From NCBI RefSeq assembly GCF_947494055.1, contig NZ_CANLTR010000003.1, positions 124,001 to 188,000 of the forward strand: a stretch of 64,000 nt of DNA, given 5' to 3'. Under the pieces are notes generated by a model, which was not told the DNA's origin, did no database searches, and worked only from the letters and a program-made list of their open reading frames with translations. The DNA is from an uncultured Jannaschia sp. (lineage in GTDB: Bacteria > Pseudomonadota > Alphaproteobacteria > Rhodobacterales > Rhodobacteraceae). Shown here in pieces: positions 1 through 7,360 of this stretch. Numbering within the stretch: position 1 is the first letter of the stretch; the number at the start of each line of letters is the position of its first letter. A program made the position numbers and the translations under genes.

Positions 1-149
1 TCGGCGCGGCGGTCGGCGCGGCTGACGAAGTCGCCGGGGCCCTTGGCGGAGACCTGCAGGTTCTCGACCTCGCCGAAATCCTTCACGAGGCTGCGCCCGG
101 CCTTCCGGGCGGCCTTGATCATCACGTTGAGGTTCGCGCTGCCCTGCAT
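1..149 (-). CDS. suhB: Inositol monophosphatase family protein (SuhB type), N-terminal part only
   Basis: Only the first 49 codons are in the window; the gene runs off the left edge. The translation begins MQGSANLNVMIKAARKAGRS and continues with a KGPGDFVSRAD segment, which is the typical start of bacterial SuhB/inositol-1-monophosphatase proteins (Mg-dependent phosphatases of the Li-sensitive superfamily). The catalytic metal motifs lie further downstream and cannot be seen here. The start is the ATG read from position 149. It lies downstream of metR on the same strand with a gap of about 70 bases, so co-transcription is possible but not shown. Confidence 0.85.
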   Translation of the reverse strand, partial: MQGSANLNVMIKAARKAGRSLVKDFGEVENLQVSAKGPGDFVSRADRRA

Positions 150-219
150 GTCGTCGCTCCGCTTGGCGTCAGGCGGGGCGTGTAGCCGAGGCAGGCGGAA
201 GGGGCCACCCCCGGCGGGA

Positions 220-1155
220 TCAGCCGGCGCGCCGCGCCGCGTCGCCCTCGCGTTGCAGCTTCAGGGGCTCGGTCCGCATGAGACGCAGGACATGCGCCAT
301 GAACGGCTTCGTCGCGTCCTCGCCCCGGACGGCCGCGTAGAGACGCCGGGTCAGCCCGGTCTCGGTCAGGGGGCGGGTCACGTAATCGGAGTTCCAGCGC
401 ACGTCGCGCACGACCCAGTCCGGCAGCACGGAGACGCCGCGGTTGGAGGCCACGAGAAGCAGGATCACGGCGGTCAGCTCCACCTGCCGGATGGCGGCGG
501 GCTCGATGCCGGCCGGCGTCAGGAGCTGGTTGAACACGTCGAGACGGCTGCGCTCGACCGGGTAGGTGATGAGCGTCTCGCCGGCGAAATCCGCGGCCTC
601 GATCCACGGCTTCGTCGCGAGCGGGTGGGCGGCGGCGGCAAGAAAGACCGGCGCGTAGTCGAAGAGCGGCGCGAACTCGACGCCCGGCAAGTTCTCGGGA
701 TCGGAGGAGACGACGAGATCGACCTCGGCCTTCTGCAACGCCGGCAGGGCCTGGAACTGGAGGCCGGGGCGGATGTCCACATCCACCTCGGGCCAGGCAC
801 GGCGGAACCGTTCGAGCACGGGGAACAGCCATTCGAAGCAGGCGTGGCATTCGATGGCGATGTGCAGCCGGCCGGTCCGACCCGACACCATGCCGGCGAA
901 ATCCTGCTCCACCGCCTCGACCTGCGGCAGGACCTGATCGGCCAGCCGCAGGAGCCGCTGCCCGGCCGCCGAGAGCGTCATCGGCTTGGACCGGCGCACG
1001 AACAGCTCCACCCCGATCTGCGCCTCCAGGCTCTTGATCTGATGTGACAAGGCCGATTGCGTGATGTTGAGCCGGTCCGCCGCGCGCGCCAGTCCGCCGC
1101 AATCCTGGATGGCGCGGATCGTGCGGAGATGCCGGAATTCGAGGTTCAGTCTCAT
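220..1155 (-). CDS. metR: LysR-family transcriptional regulator MetR
   Basis: A 311-residue LysR-type regulator. The N-terminal winged helix-turn-helix (about residues 4-62) contains the TQSALSHQIKSLE recognition-helix region, and the effector domain holds AIECHACFEWLFPVLERF, YPVERSRLDVF and LPDWVV segments that match MetR, the homocysteine-responsive activator of methionine genes. I start at the ATG at 1155 (MRLNLEFRHL), because this puts the HTH at the usual distance from the N-terminus; an upstream in-frame codon at 1197 would add 14 unusual residues. It is divergent from metF with a 90-base shared control region, the classic MetR-target arrangement. Homocysteine as co-effector is inferred from the family. 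Confidence 0.93.
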   Translation of the reverse strand: MRLNLEFRHLRTIRAIQDCGGLARAADRLNITQSALSHQIKSLEAQIGVELFVRRSKPMTLSAAGQRLLRLADQVLPQVEAVEQDFAGMVSGRTGRLHIAIECHACFEWLFPVLERFRRAWPEVDVDIRPGLQFQALPALQKAEVDLVVSSDPENLPGVEFAPLFDYAPVFLAAAAHPLATKPWIEAADFAGETLITYPVERSRLDVFNQLLTPAGIEPAAIRQVELTAVILLLVASNRGVSVLPDWVVRDVRWNSDYVTRPLTETGLTRRLYAAVRGEDATKPFMAHVLRLMRTEPLKLQREGDAARRAG

Positions 1156-1183
1156 ACGCGGCTCATGTCCGTGATGAAGATTA

Positions 1184-1196
1184 TGAGGCTGTCTCA
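1184..1196. promoter_or_regulatory. Probable MetR binding site between metR and metF
   Basis: The metR-metF intergenic region contains the perfect dyad TGAG-GCTGT-CTCA. This fits the T-N11-A pattern of LysR-type operators and resembles the enterobacterial MetR consensus TGAA-N5-TTCA. It lies 50 bases before the metF start and 29 bases before the metR start, a position suited to activating metF and controlling metR. Assignment to MetR is by position and symmetry only. Confidence 0.55.
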
Positions 1197-1245
1197 CGAA
1201 ACCGGGTCATGCCACAAGCGTTCCAACGCCAAAGGATCACACATC

Positions 1246-2109
1246 ATGCCCACGCCTTCCGTCTCCTTCGAGTTCTTCCCGCCCAAATCGCTCAATGCCA
1301 GCTTCCGCCTGTGGGACACCGTGCAGACGCTCGCCCCGCTCGCGCCCGAATGGGTCTCGGTCACCTACGGGGCCGGCGGCACGACGCGGGAGCTGACGCG
1401 CGAGGCGGTGGCGACGATCGGGCAGGCCTTCGATCTTCGCGTGGCCGGGCATCTGACCTGCGTGGACGCCTCGCGGGAGGAGACGCTGGAGGTCGCACGG
1501 GGCTTCCGCAAGGCGGGCGTGGAGGACATCGTGGCGCTCCGGGGCGACCCGCCGAAGGGCGAGGCGGGCTTCACGGCGCATCCCGAGGGCTTCGCCAATT
1601 CGGTCGAGCTCGTGGCCGCGCTGGCCGACGAGGGCTTCATGGTCCGCGTCGGCTGCTACCCGGACAAGCACCCCGAGGCCGCGGATGCGGATGCCGATAT
1701 CGCCTGGCTCAAGCACAAGATCGATGCCGGCGCGAAGGAGGCGATCACGCAGTTCTTCTTCGACCCCGAGACGTTCCTGCGCTTCCGCGACAGGGCGGCC
1801 GCCGCGGGGATCGACGCGCCGATCGTGCCGGGCATCCTGCCGATCGAGAACTGGTCGAAGGCGTCGAAGTTCGCCGAAGCCTGCGGCGCGCTCATTCCCG
1901 ACGACCTGCGCGCCGCCTTCGAAGTGGCGACCCGCGACGACCGGGCGGACCTACTGGCCGTGGCGCAGGCGGCGGAGCTTGCCGACACGCTGGTGGGCGA
2001 AGGTTGCGACCAGCTGCATTTCTACACGCTGAACCGGCCGGAGCTGACGCGCGACGTGTGCATCGCGCTGGGCCTTGCGCCGAAGGTGGCGCTCAGCCGG
2101 GTCGCGTGA
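1246..2109 (+). CDS. metF: Methylenetetrahydrofolate reductase
   Basis: A 287-residue TIM-barrel flavoprotein that reduces 5,10-methylene-THF to 5-methyl-THF for methionine synthesis. Diagnostic segments are FEFFPPKS near the N-terminus, VTYGAGGTTRELT (folate/FAD site) and DIVALRGDPPKG. The length matches single-domain bacterial MetF. The ATG at 1246 is chosen because the barrel begins directly after it and AAAGGA lies about 10 bases upstream; the open frame extends further upstream without conserved sequence. It is divergent from metR, which most likely activates it. Confidence 0.96.
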   Translation: MPTPSVSFEFFPPKSLNASFRLWDTVQTLAPLAPEWVSVTYGAGGTTRELTREAVATIGQAFDLRVAGHLTCVDASREETLEVARGFRKAGVEDIVALRGDPPKGEAGFTAHPEGFANSVELVAALADEGFMVRVGCYPDKHPEAADADADIAWLKHKIDAGAKEAITQFFFDPETFLRFRDRAAAAGIDAPIVPGILPIENWSKASKFAEACGALIPDDLRAAFEVATRDDRADLLAVAQAAELADTLVGEGCDQLHFYTLNRPELTRDVCIALGLAPKVALSRVA

Positions 2110-2127
2110 CCCGCCCGCGGGGCGGCG

Positions 2128-2853
2128 TCAGCCGTCCTCGCGGACCATCTCGATCATGGCCTGCATCTGCTCGGCGTCGATCAGGCCGGGCGCCCGGTTC
2201 TCGCCGATGACGAAGCTCGGCGTACCGGTAAAGCCGAGCGATTGGGCCAGCGCCATCGACATGTCGATATGCGACTGCACCTCCGGCGCCTCCATGTCGG
2301 TGCGCAGCTTGTCGGTGTCGAGCCCGACCTCTTCCGCGATCCGCATCACCGAGGTCTCGTCGAGGCGGCCTTCCGCGCCCAGCATCGCCTCGTGAAGCTC
2401 GGCGTACTTGTCCTGCTCGCGCGCGGCCAGCGCGGCGCGTGAGGCGAAGACCGAGCCTTCGCCTAGGATCGGCCATTCGCGGTAGACGATCCGGACGTCG
2501 CCGTCGTTCTCGATCAGCGACGCGACCTCGCTCGCCGCCCGGCGGCAATAGGGACAGTTGTAGTCGAAGAACTCTACCACGGTGACGTCGCCCTCGGGGT
2601 TGCCCAGGACCGGCGCGTTCGGGTCCTGCTCCAGCGCGTCGCGGTTCTCGCCCATCGCCGCCTGCGCCTGCGCCTCGGCGGCCTCGGCCTCGCGCGCCTG
2701 CAGGATGGTGACGGCGTCCATGACGATCTGCGGGTTCTCGAGGATGGCTTCGAGGACGAGCTCCTTCACCCGCTCCTCCGTCAACTCCTGCGCCGGCACG
2801 GGCAGGGTGCCGAGGAGCGTCGTGGCGGTCAGGGCGGCGAGAAGACGGGTCAT
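2128..2853 (-). CDS. DsbA-family periplasmic thiol:disulfide oxidoreductase (ScsC-like)
   Basis: A 241-residue exported thioredoxin-fold protein. A signal peptide covers about residues 1-22, ending before AQELTEER. An alpha-helical, Glu/Ala-rich segment (25-75) precedes the thioredoxin domain, as in ScsC and BdbD-like proteins. The active site is C100-P-Y-C103 and the cis-proline loop is GTPSF (Pro212). It sits divergently beside a DsbD/ScsB-type membrane reductase, which would keep it reduced if it acts as an isomerase; oxidase activity is the alternative. The start at 2853 is the ATG just before the signal peptide; an earlier in-frame start would bury the signal sequence. The N-terminal helical arm might mediate oligomerisation, as reported for ScsC homologues, but this is inference. 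Confidence 0.88.
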   Translation of the reverse strand: MTRLLAALTATTLLGTLPVPAQELTEERVKELVLEAILENPQIVMDAVTILQAREAEAAEAQAQAAMGENRDALEQDPNAPVLGNPEGDVTVVEFFDYNCPYCRRAASEVASLIENDGDVRIVYREWPILGEGSVFASRAALAAREQDKYAELHEAMLGAEGRLDETSVMRIAEEVGLDTDKLRTDMEAPEVQSHIDMSMALAQSLGFTGTPSFVIGENRAPGLIDAEQMQAMIEMVREDG

Positions 2854-2986
2854 GGCGGTTCCTGCGATGGATGCGGCGGCAGGGTGGCCCGCACGCCCGC
2901 GCAAGGCAAGCGTCTTCGGTCACGTTCCCGTCAGCGCGAAGGCGGGGTCTGTCGCGCCGGAGGCGGGTCGCGTAGATCCGTGCGCG

Positions 2987-5023
2987 ATGCTGCGGTCCCT
3001 CGTCTTCCTGATCCTCGCGGGCTTGGTCTGCCTCGCCGCCCCGCTGCGCGCGGCGCAATCGGACGTCGCGCGGGGCAATGCCGTCACCGCGCGGCTCCTG
3101 ACGGCGCAGGATGGCGTGGGCGAAGGCATGGCCAGGGTCCAGGCGGGGCTCGACCTCACGCTCGATCCGGGCTGGCACAGCTACTGGCGCTCCCCGGGGG
3201 AGGTGGGCCTGCCGCCCGCGATCTCCTGGGAGGGGTCGGAGAACGTCGCCGACGTGGCGCTGGCCTATCCTGCGCCCGAGCGCTTCGAAGCGTTCGAGAT
3301 CCAGAACTTCGGCTATTCGGAGCACGTCCTGCATCCGTTGACGGTGACGCTCGCGGAACCGGGCGCCCCGGCGCGGCTGGACCTGCGGCTGGACCTGCTG
3401 GTCTGCGCCGCGATCTGCGTGCCCGAGACGCTGACGCTCGCGCTCGACCTGCCCGCGGGCGGCGGGCTCGACGCCGTCTCGGCCGACCTGCTCGCGGACT
3501 GGACCGCGCGTGTGCCCGGATCGGGGGCGGAGGCCGGGATCGCGGTCGAGCGCGCGCATCTGGACGACACGGCTCTGACGGTATCCGCCATTGCGACGGA
3601 GCCCTTCGCCAACCCCGACCTGTTCCCCGAGCACGGCGCCTACGCCGCGTTCGGGGCGCCGGAGATCACGCTCTCCGACGGCGGCCGGCGGCTCTGGGCG
3701 CGCTTCCCGGTGGCCGGCACGGGGGAGGGCACGCCGATGCTGACACTGGTCGACGGCGACCGGGCCGCGACCGTTTCGTTGACGCTCTCCGACACGCCGC
3801 CCGCGCCGGAGGGGAGCGCCGTCGGCGACGGTCTCTGGCGGGTGTTGCTCGTGGCGATGCTGGGCGGGCTGATCCTGAACGCGATGCCCTGCGTCCTGCC
3901 GGTCCTGTCGATCAAGCTGGCCGCGGCGTTGCAGGCGCGGGACCGGGCGCCGGCGCGGGTGCGGGCCGGGTTCCTCGCCGCTGCCGCCGGGGTGCTGACC
4001 TTCTTCGGCGCGTTGGCGGTGGCGGTGATCGGCCTGCGGAGCGCGGGCTACGCCGTGGGCTGGGGCGTGCAGTTCCAGAACCCCGCCTTCCTCGCGCTGA
4101 TGATCGGGCTGATCACGCTCTTCGCAGCGAACATGCTGGGCCTCTTCGAGGTCCGGCTCGGTCAGGACACGCTGACCGGGATGGCGCGGACGGAGGCGCG
4201 CGGCGGCTGGGGCGGGGACTTCGCCACTGGGGCCTTCGCCGCCGTGATGGCCACGCCGTGCTCGGCGCCGTTCATCGGCACGGCGGTGACCTACGCGCTG
4301 ACCGGCGGGGCGGCGCGGACGCTCGCCGTGTTCCTCGCCATGGGGACGGGCCTCGCGCTGCCCTATCTGGCGGTCGCGGCATGGCCCGCGCTGATCCGGC
4401 GACTGCCCCGACCGGGGCGGTGGATGCGGCAGGTGCAGATGGCGCTGGGCGGGCTGCTCCTGCTGACGGCGCTCTGGCTTCTGACCGTGCTGGCCGGCGC
4501 GGCGGGGCTCCGGATGGCGCTCGTCGTGGGCGGGCTGGCGGCGGTGATGCTCGCCGCGCTCGCGCTCGGCACTCGGGCGTGGCAGGCAGGCGGGGTGGGA
4601 CTGGCCGCGCTGGTCCTCGCCGGGGCGAGCCTGCCGCCGGCGCAGGCGGACCGCGCCGTCGAGGCCGGGTGGGAGCCCTTCGCCGAAGCCCGAATCGCGG
4701 AGGAGGTGGCGCGGGGCAATACCGTCTTCGTCGACGTGACCGCCGATTGGTGCCTGACCTGCAAGGCCAACAAGAGCCTCGTGCTCACCCGCGACACGGT
4801 GGCCGAGGCCCTCTCCGAAACCGTGGCGCTGCAGGCGGACTGGACCCGCCCCGACGACGCGATCGCCGCATACCTGAAGGCCAACGATCGTTTCGGCATC
4901 CCGTTCGACGCGGTCTACGGGCCCGGCGCGCCGGACGGCCTCCTGCTGCCGGAGCTCCTGACCGAGGCGGCGGTGCTCGACGCGATCAGCCGTGCGGGAG
5001 CTCGACCGGGCGCACCCGGCTAA
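2987..5023 (+). CDS. Protein-disulfide reductase, DsbD/ScsB family
   Basis: A 678-residue membrane protein that passes reducing power from cytoplasmic thioredoxin to the periplasm. A signal peptide (1-22) is followed by a DsbD N-terminal-like periplasmic domain with the LVCAAICVPE cysteine pair. Next is a multi-helix membrane domain with the cysteine pair in MPCVLP (C302) and TPCSAP (C425). Last comes a C-terminal thioredoxin domain with WCLTCK (C589, C592). All three redox centres are therefore present. The start is the ATG at 2987 directly before the signal peptide, although the open frame extends 135 codons upstream antisense to the neighbouring gene. It is divergent from the DsbA-like gene, its likely partner. 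Its 3' end overlaps the end of the next, convergent gene by 38 bases. Confidence 0.92.
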   Translation: MLRSLVFLILAGLVCLAAPLRAAQSDVARGNAVTARLLTAQDGVGEGMARVQAGLDLTLDPGWHSYWRSPGEVGLPPAISWEGSENVADVALAYPAPERFEAFEIQNFGYSEHVLHPLTVTLAEPGAPARLDLRLDLLVCAAICVPETLTLALDLPAGGGLDAVSADLLADWTARVPGSGAEAGIAVERAHLDDTALTVSAIATEPFANPDLFPEHGAYAAFGAPEITLSDGGRRLWARFPVAGTGEGTPMLTLVDGDRAATVSLTLSDTPPAPEGSAVGDGLWRVLLVAMLGGLILNAMPCVLPVLSIKLAAALQARDRAPARVRAGFLAAAAGVLTFFGALAVAVIGLRSAGYAVGWGVQFQNPAFLALMIGLITLFAANMLGLFEVRLGQDTLTGMARTEARGGWGGDFATGAFAAVMATPCSAPFIGTAVTYALTGGAARTLAVFLAMGTGLALPYLAVAAWPALIRRLPRPGRWMRQVQMALGGLLLLTALWLLTVLAGAAGLRMALVVGGLAAVMLAALALGTRAWQAGGVGLAALVLAGASLPPAQADRAVEAGWEPFAEARIAEEVARGNTVFVDVTADWCLTCKANKSLVLTRDTVAEALSETVALQADWTRPDDAIAAYLKANDRFGIPFDAVYGPGAPDGLLLPELLTEAAVLDAISRAGARPGAPG

Positions 5024-5519
5024 GCCAGTCGTCTACCAGAGCCGTCTCGTGCTCGGTCAAGGTCTGCGCGCGCGGGTAGACGGGGGTGGCGCGATCGTTG
5101 CGGATCGGCGCCTCCCACCCGTCGGTCGTCTCGAAGAAGCGCGCGACGCCGGCCTCGCCGAATTCGGTCAGGTAGCCCTGCACGACGACGTCGAGGTAGC
5201 TGAGCAGGATCGGCAGCTCCGCCTCCGGCTCGGGATGCAGGCCATCGGGGATGTGGTAGATCGACGGCCCTTCCGGCAGTGCCTGCCGCAGATACCCCGT
5301 CTCCCGCGCGTCGAGCGCCTTCCAGTCGCCGCCCGGCACCTCCGCCGACAGACCGTCGATCTCGCTCTCCGGGTCGGGCACGGCGGTCAGGAACGGCGCG
5401 TGGTGGAACGCCGTGTGCCGCCAGGCGCGCCGCCAGCCGCGCACGGTCGTGCGCCGGCCGCCCGGATAGAGATGGGTGCGGCGATTGACGAGCGATCCGT
5501 AGCCGAAGAAGCGGTGCAT
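4986..5519 (-). CDS. Gamma-glutamylcyclotransferase-like protein
   Basis: A 177-residue protein beginning MHRFFGYGSLVNRRTH. The YGSL motif near the N-terminus is the substrate-binding signature of the gamma-glutamylcyclotransferase (AIG2/BtrG) fold. Family members cleave gamma-glutamyl amides to 5-oxoproline. A catalytic Glu is expected in the middle of the protein, but I cannot assign it with certainty. I start at 5519 (ATG), where homology begins and a GGGGAAAA run precedes the codon; an upstream in-frame start would add 21 residues. It converges on and overlaps the DsbD-family gene by 38 bases. The actual substrate is unknown. Confidence 0.75.
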   Translation of the reverse strand: MHRFFGYGSLVNRRTHLYPGGRRTTVRGWRRAWRHTAFHHAPFLTAVPDPESEIDGLSAEVPGGDWKALDARETGYLRQALPEGPSIYHIPDGLHPEPEAELPILLSYLDVVVQGYLTEFGEAGVARFFETTDGWEAPIRNDRATPVYPRAQTLTEHETALVDDWLSRVRPVELPHG

Positions 5520-5528
5520 CTTTTCCCC

Positions 5529-5557
5529 TTGCGTGAGTTGTGCCGCGCCACCTATCA
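5529..5557 (+). promoter_or_regulatory. Probable sigma-70-type promoter of the glycine riboswitch-gcv operon
   Basis: TTGCGT and CTATCA are separated by 17 bases. Transcription would begin 6-7 bases later, at about 5563-5564, which is exactly the 5' strand of the riboswitch P1 helix. The agreement with the RNA boundary is the main support. Confidence 0.5.
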
Positions 5558-5563
5558 GGGTTT

Positions 5564-5720
5564 CGCGCGACCCGGGAGACACTGCCCCAGGCAGGGCCGA
5601 AGGAGCAACCGCCCCGGTAAACTCTCAGGCGAACGGACCGGCCGCGCGACGAACGACTCTGGAGAGAGGCCCCGCGCGGGTCCGCCGAAGGGATAGCGAT
5701 CTCAGGCGCACGGGACAGAG
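5564..5720 (+). promoter_or_regulatory. Tandem glycine riboswitch (two aptamers) upstream of gcvT
   Basis: Two consecutive glycine aptamers are visible. Aptamer 1 spans about 5564-5648, with CGCGCG strands closing P1 at 5564-5569 and 5643-5648 and the core GCCGAAGGAGCAA followed by AAACTCTCAGGC. Aptamer 2 spans about 5657-5720, closed by CTCTG (5657-5661) and CAGAG (5716-5720), with CTGGAGAGAG, CCGAAGGGATAGC and TCTCAGGC. These are the conserved bulges of the gcvT RNA family. The ribosome binding site of gcvT follows 30 bases later. In this family, glycine binding normally turns on glycine cleavage genes. No clear U-run terminator follows, so control of translation initiation is plausible. 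Confidence 0.93.
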
Positions 5721-5759
5721 GGGGCATCGGAGCGCGGGCGCAGGTCCGAAGGAGATGCC

Positions 5760-6869
5760 ATGGACGATCCAATTCCCCTGCCGCTCGACGGCCTGCACGC
5801 CGAACTCGGCGGCCGGATGGTGCCTTTCGCGGGCTATTCGATGCCGGTCCAGTACCCCGCCGGCGTGATGGCCGAGCACCTGCATACACGGGCGAAGGCC
5901 GGGTTGTTCGACGTGAGCCACATGGGCCAGGTCGTCGTCCGCGGCGACGGGGCGGCGGCGGCGCTGGAGACGCTCGTGCCGGTCGACGTGGCGGGGCTCG
6001 CCGAGGGGCGGCAGCGCTACGGGGTCCTGACCTTCCCCGATGGCGGTGTGGCCGACGACCTGATGGTGGCCAACCGGGGCGATCACCTGCTGCTCGTCGT
6101 CAACGGCGCGATGAAGCATCTCGACCTCGAGATCCTTCGAAAGGGCCTGCCGGACCACTCGGTCGAGATGCTGGAGGACCGCGCGCTGCTGGCGCTGCAG
6201 GGCCCCTCGGCGGAGGGGGCGCTGGCGGCGCTGGTGCCGGGCGCCGCCGGGATGCGGTTCATGGACGTCGCCACCTTCGACTGGGAGGGCGCGACGCTCT
6301 GGATCAGCCGGTCGGGCTATACCGGCGAGGACGGGTTCGAGATCAGCGTGCCGGTCGAACGGATCGACGCCTTCGCCCGCGCGCTGCTCGCGCAGGAGGG
6401 GGTCATGCCCATCGGCCTCGGAGCACGCGATTCGCTCAGGCTCGAGGCGGGGATGCCGCTCTACGGGCAGGACCTGACCGCCGGGATCACGCCGGTCGAG
6501 GCCGGGCTCGGCTGGGCCATCCAGAAGGTCCGGCGCGCCGGCGGCGACCGGGCGGGCGGGTTCCCCGGCGCGGATCGCATCCTGGCCGAGCTCGCCGAAG
6601 GCCCGCGGCGCATCCGCGTCGGCCTGCGCCCCGAGGGCCGCGCGCCGATGCGGGCAGGCGTGATGCTCTACGAAAGCGTGGAGGCGACGGCGCCCTGCGG
6701 CACCGTGACCTCGGGTGGGTTTGGCCCCACGGTGGGCGCACCCGTCGCGATGGGCTACGTCCCCATTGGCACGGCGGTCGGGTCCGTTCTTTATGGTGAT
6801 CTGCGCGGTCGACGGCTGCCCGTCACGATTGCCGAACTGCCCTTTTACCAGCCGCGCTATCGGCGCTGA
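5760..6869 (+). CDS. gcvT: Glycine cleavage system T protein (aminomethyltransferase)
   Basis: A 369-residue THF-dependent aminomethyltransferase that releases ammonia and transfers the methylene group from the lipoyl arm of GcvH. Family marks include FAGYSMPVQYP, LFDVSHMGQVVV, LQGPSAE, SGYTGEDGFEISVP and LGARDSLRLEAGMPLYGQD. The length is normal for the family. The ATG at 5760 has AAGGAG directly upstream and is the first gene after the glycine riboswitch. gcvH follows after 11 bases. Confidence 0.97.
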   Translation: MDDPIPLPLDGLHAELGGRMVPFAGYSMPVQYPAGVMAEHLHTRAKAGLFDVSHMGQVVVRGDGAAAALETLVPVDVAGLAEGRQRYGVLTFPDGGVADDLMVANRGDHLLLVVNGAMKHLDLEILRKGLPDHSVEMLEDRALLALQGPSAEGALAALVPGAAGMRFMDVATFDWEGATLWISRSGYTGEDGFEISVPVERIDAFARALLAQEGVMPIGLGARDSLRLEAGMPLYGQDLTAGITPVEAGLGWAIQKVRRAGGDRAGGFPGADRILAELAEGPRRIRVGLRPEGRAPMRAGVMLYESVEATAPCGTVTSGGFGPTVGAPVAMGYVPIGTAVGSVLYGDLRGRRLPVTIAELPFYQPRYRR

Positions 6870-6880
6870 GAGAGGATACG

Positions 6881-7240
6881 ATGAAATATACCGAAGAACA
6901 TGAATGGCTCGAGGATTCGGACGGTGTCGTCACCGTCGGCATCACCGGACACGCCGCGACGCAGCTTGGCGACGTGGTGTTCGTGGAGCTGCCCGAGGTC
7001 GGCCGCACGATCACCAAGGGCGAGGAGATCGTGGTGATCGAGAGCGTCAAGGCCGCCTCCGACATCCTTGCCCCGCTCGACGGCGAGATCGTCGAGGTGA
7101 ACGCGGCGCTGGCCGACAATCCCGGACTCGTGAACGAGGATGCCGAGGCCGCGTGGTTCTTCCGGATGACGACCACCACGCCGGAGGAGATGAACGACAT
7201 GATGGACGAGGACGGCTACGCCGAGTTCGTGGCCGACTGA
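6881..7240 (+). CDS. gcvH: Glycine cleavage system H protein
   Basis: A 119-residue lipoyl carrier protein of normal length. The lipoylation lysine is K57 in the motif VVIESVKAASDI, and the N-terminal YTEEHEWL and GITGHAATQLGDVVFVELP segments are typical. AGAGAGGA sits just before the ATG. It shuttles the aminomethyl intermediate between GcvP and GcvT in the cytoplasm and should share the riboswitch-controlled transcript. Confidence 0.98.
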   Translation: MKYTEEHEWLEDSDGVVTVGITGHAATQLGDVVFVELPEVGRTITKGEEIVVIESVKAASDILAPLDGEIVEVNAALADNPGLVNEDAEAAWFFRMTTTTPEEMNDMMDEDGYAEFVAD

Positions 7241-7271
7241 CCGCCGGCATCCTCGTGAGACTTTCGGCAGG

Positions 7272-7296
7272 GTGACGGTCGCGGCGCGGCCGTCAC
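7272..7296 (+). other. Inverted repeat between gcvH and gcvP
   Basis: GTGACGG (7272-7278) pairs with CCGTCAC (7290-7296) around an 11-base loop. It lies in the 120-base gap between gcvH and gcvP and is not followed by a T-run. It may attenuate or stabilise the transcript between the two cistrons, but its function is not shown. The rest of the gap holds nothing recognisable. Confidence 0.3.
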
Positions 7297-7360
7297 GCTC
7301 GCCCCGACCCGGGGCCGAGCCTGCCGATCCCCGACCGCGCCGCAGACCGAGGATCGTTTC

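Noticed and set aside
1156-1245. Possible SAM riboswitch before metF
   Set aside because: The region is only 90 bases and lacks the conserved SAM-II or SAM-I cores; a MetR operator explains it better.
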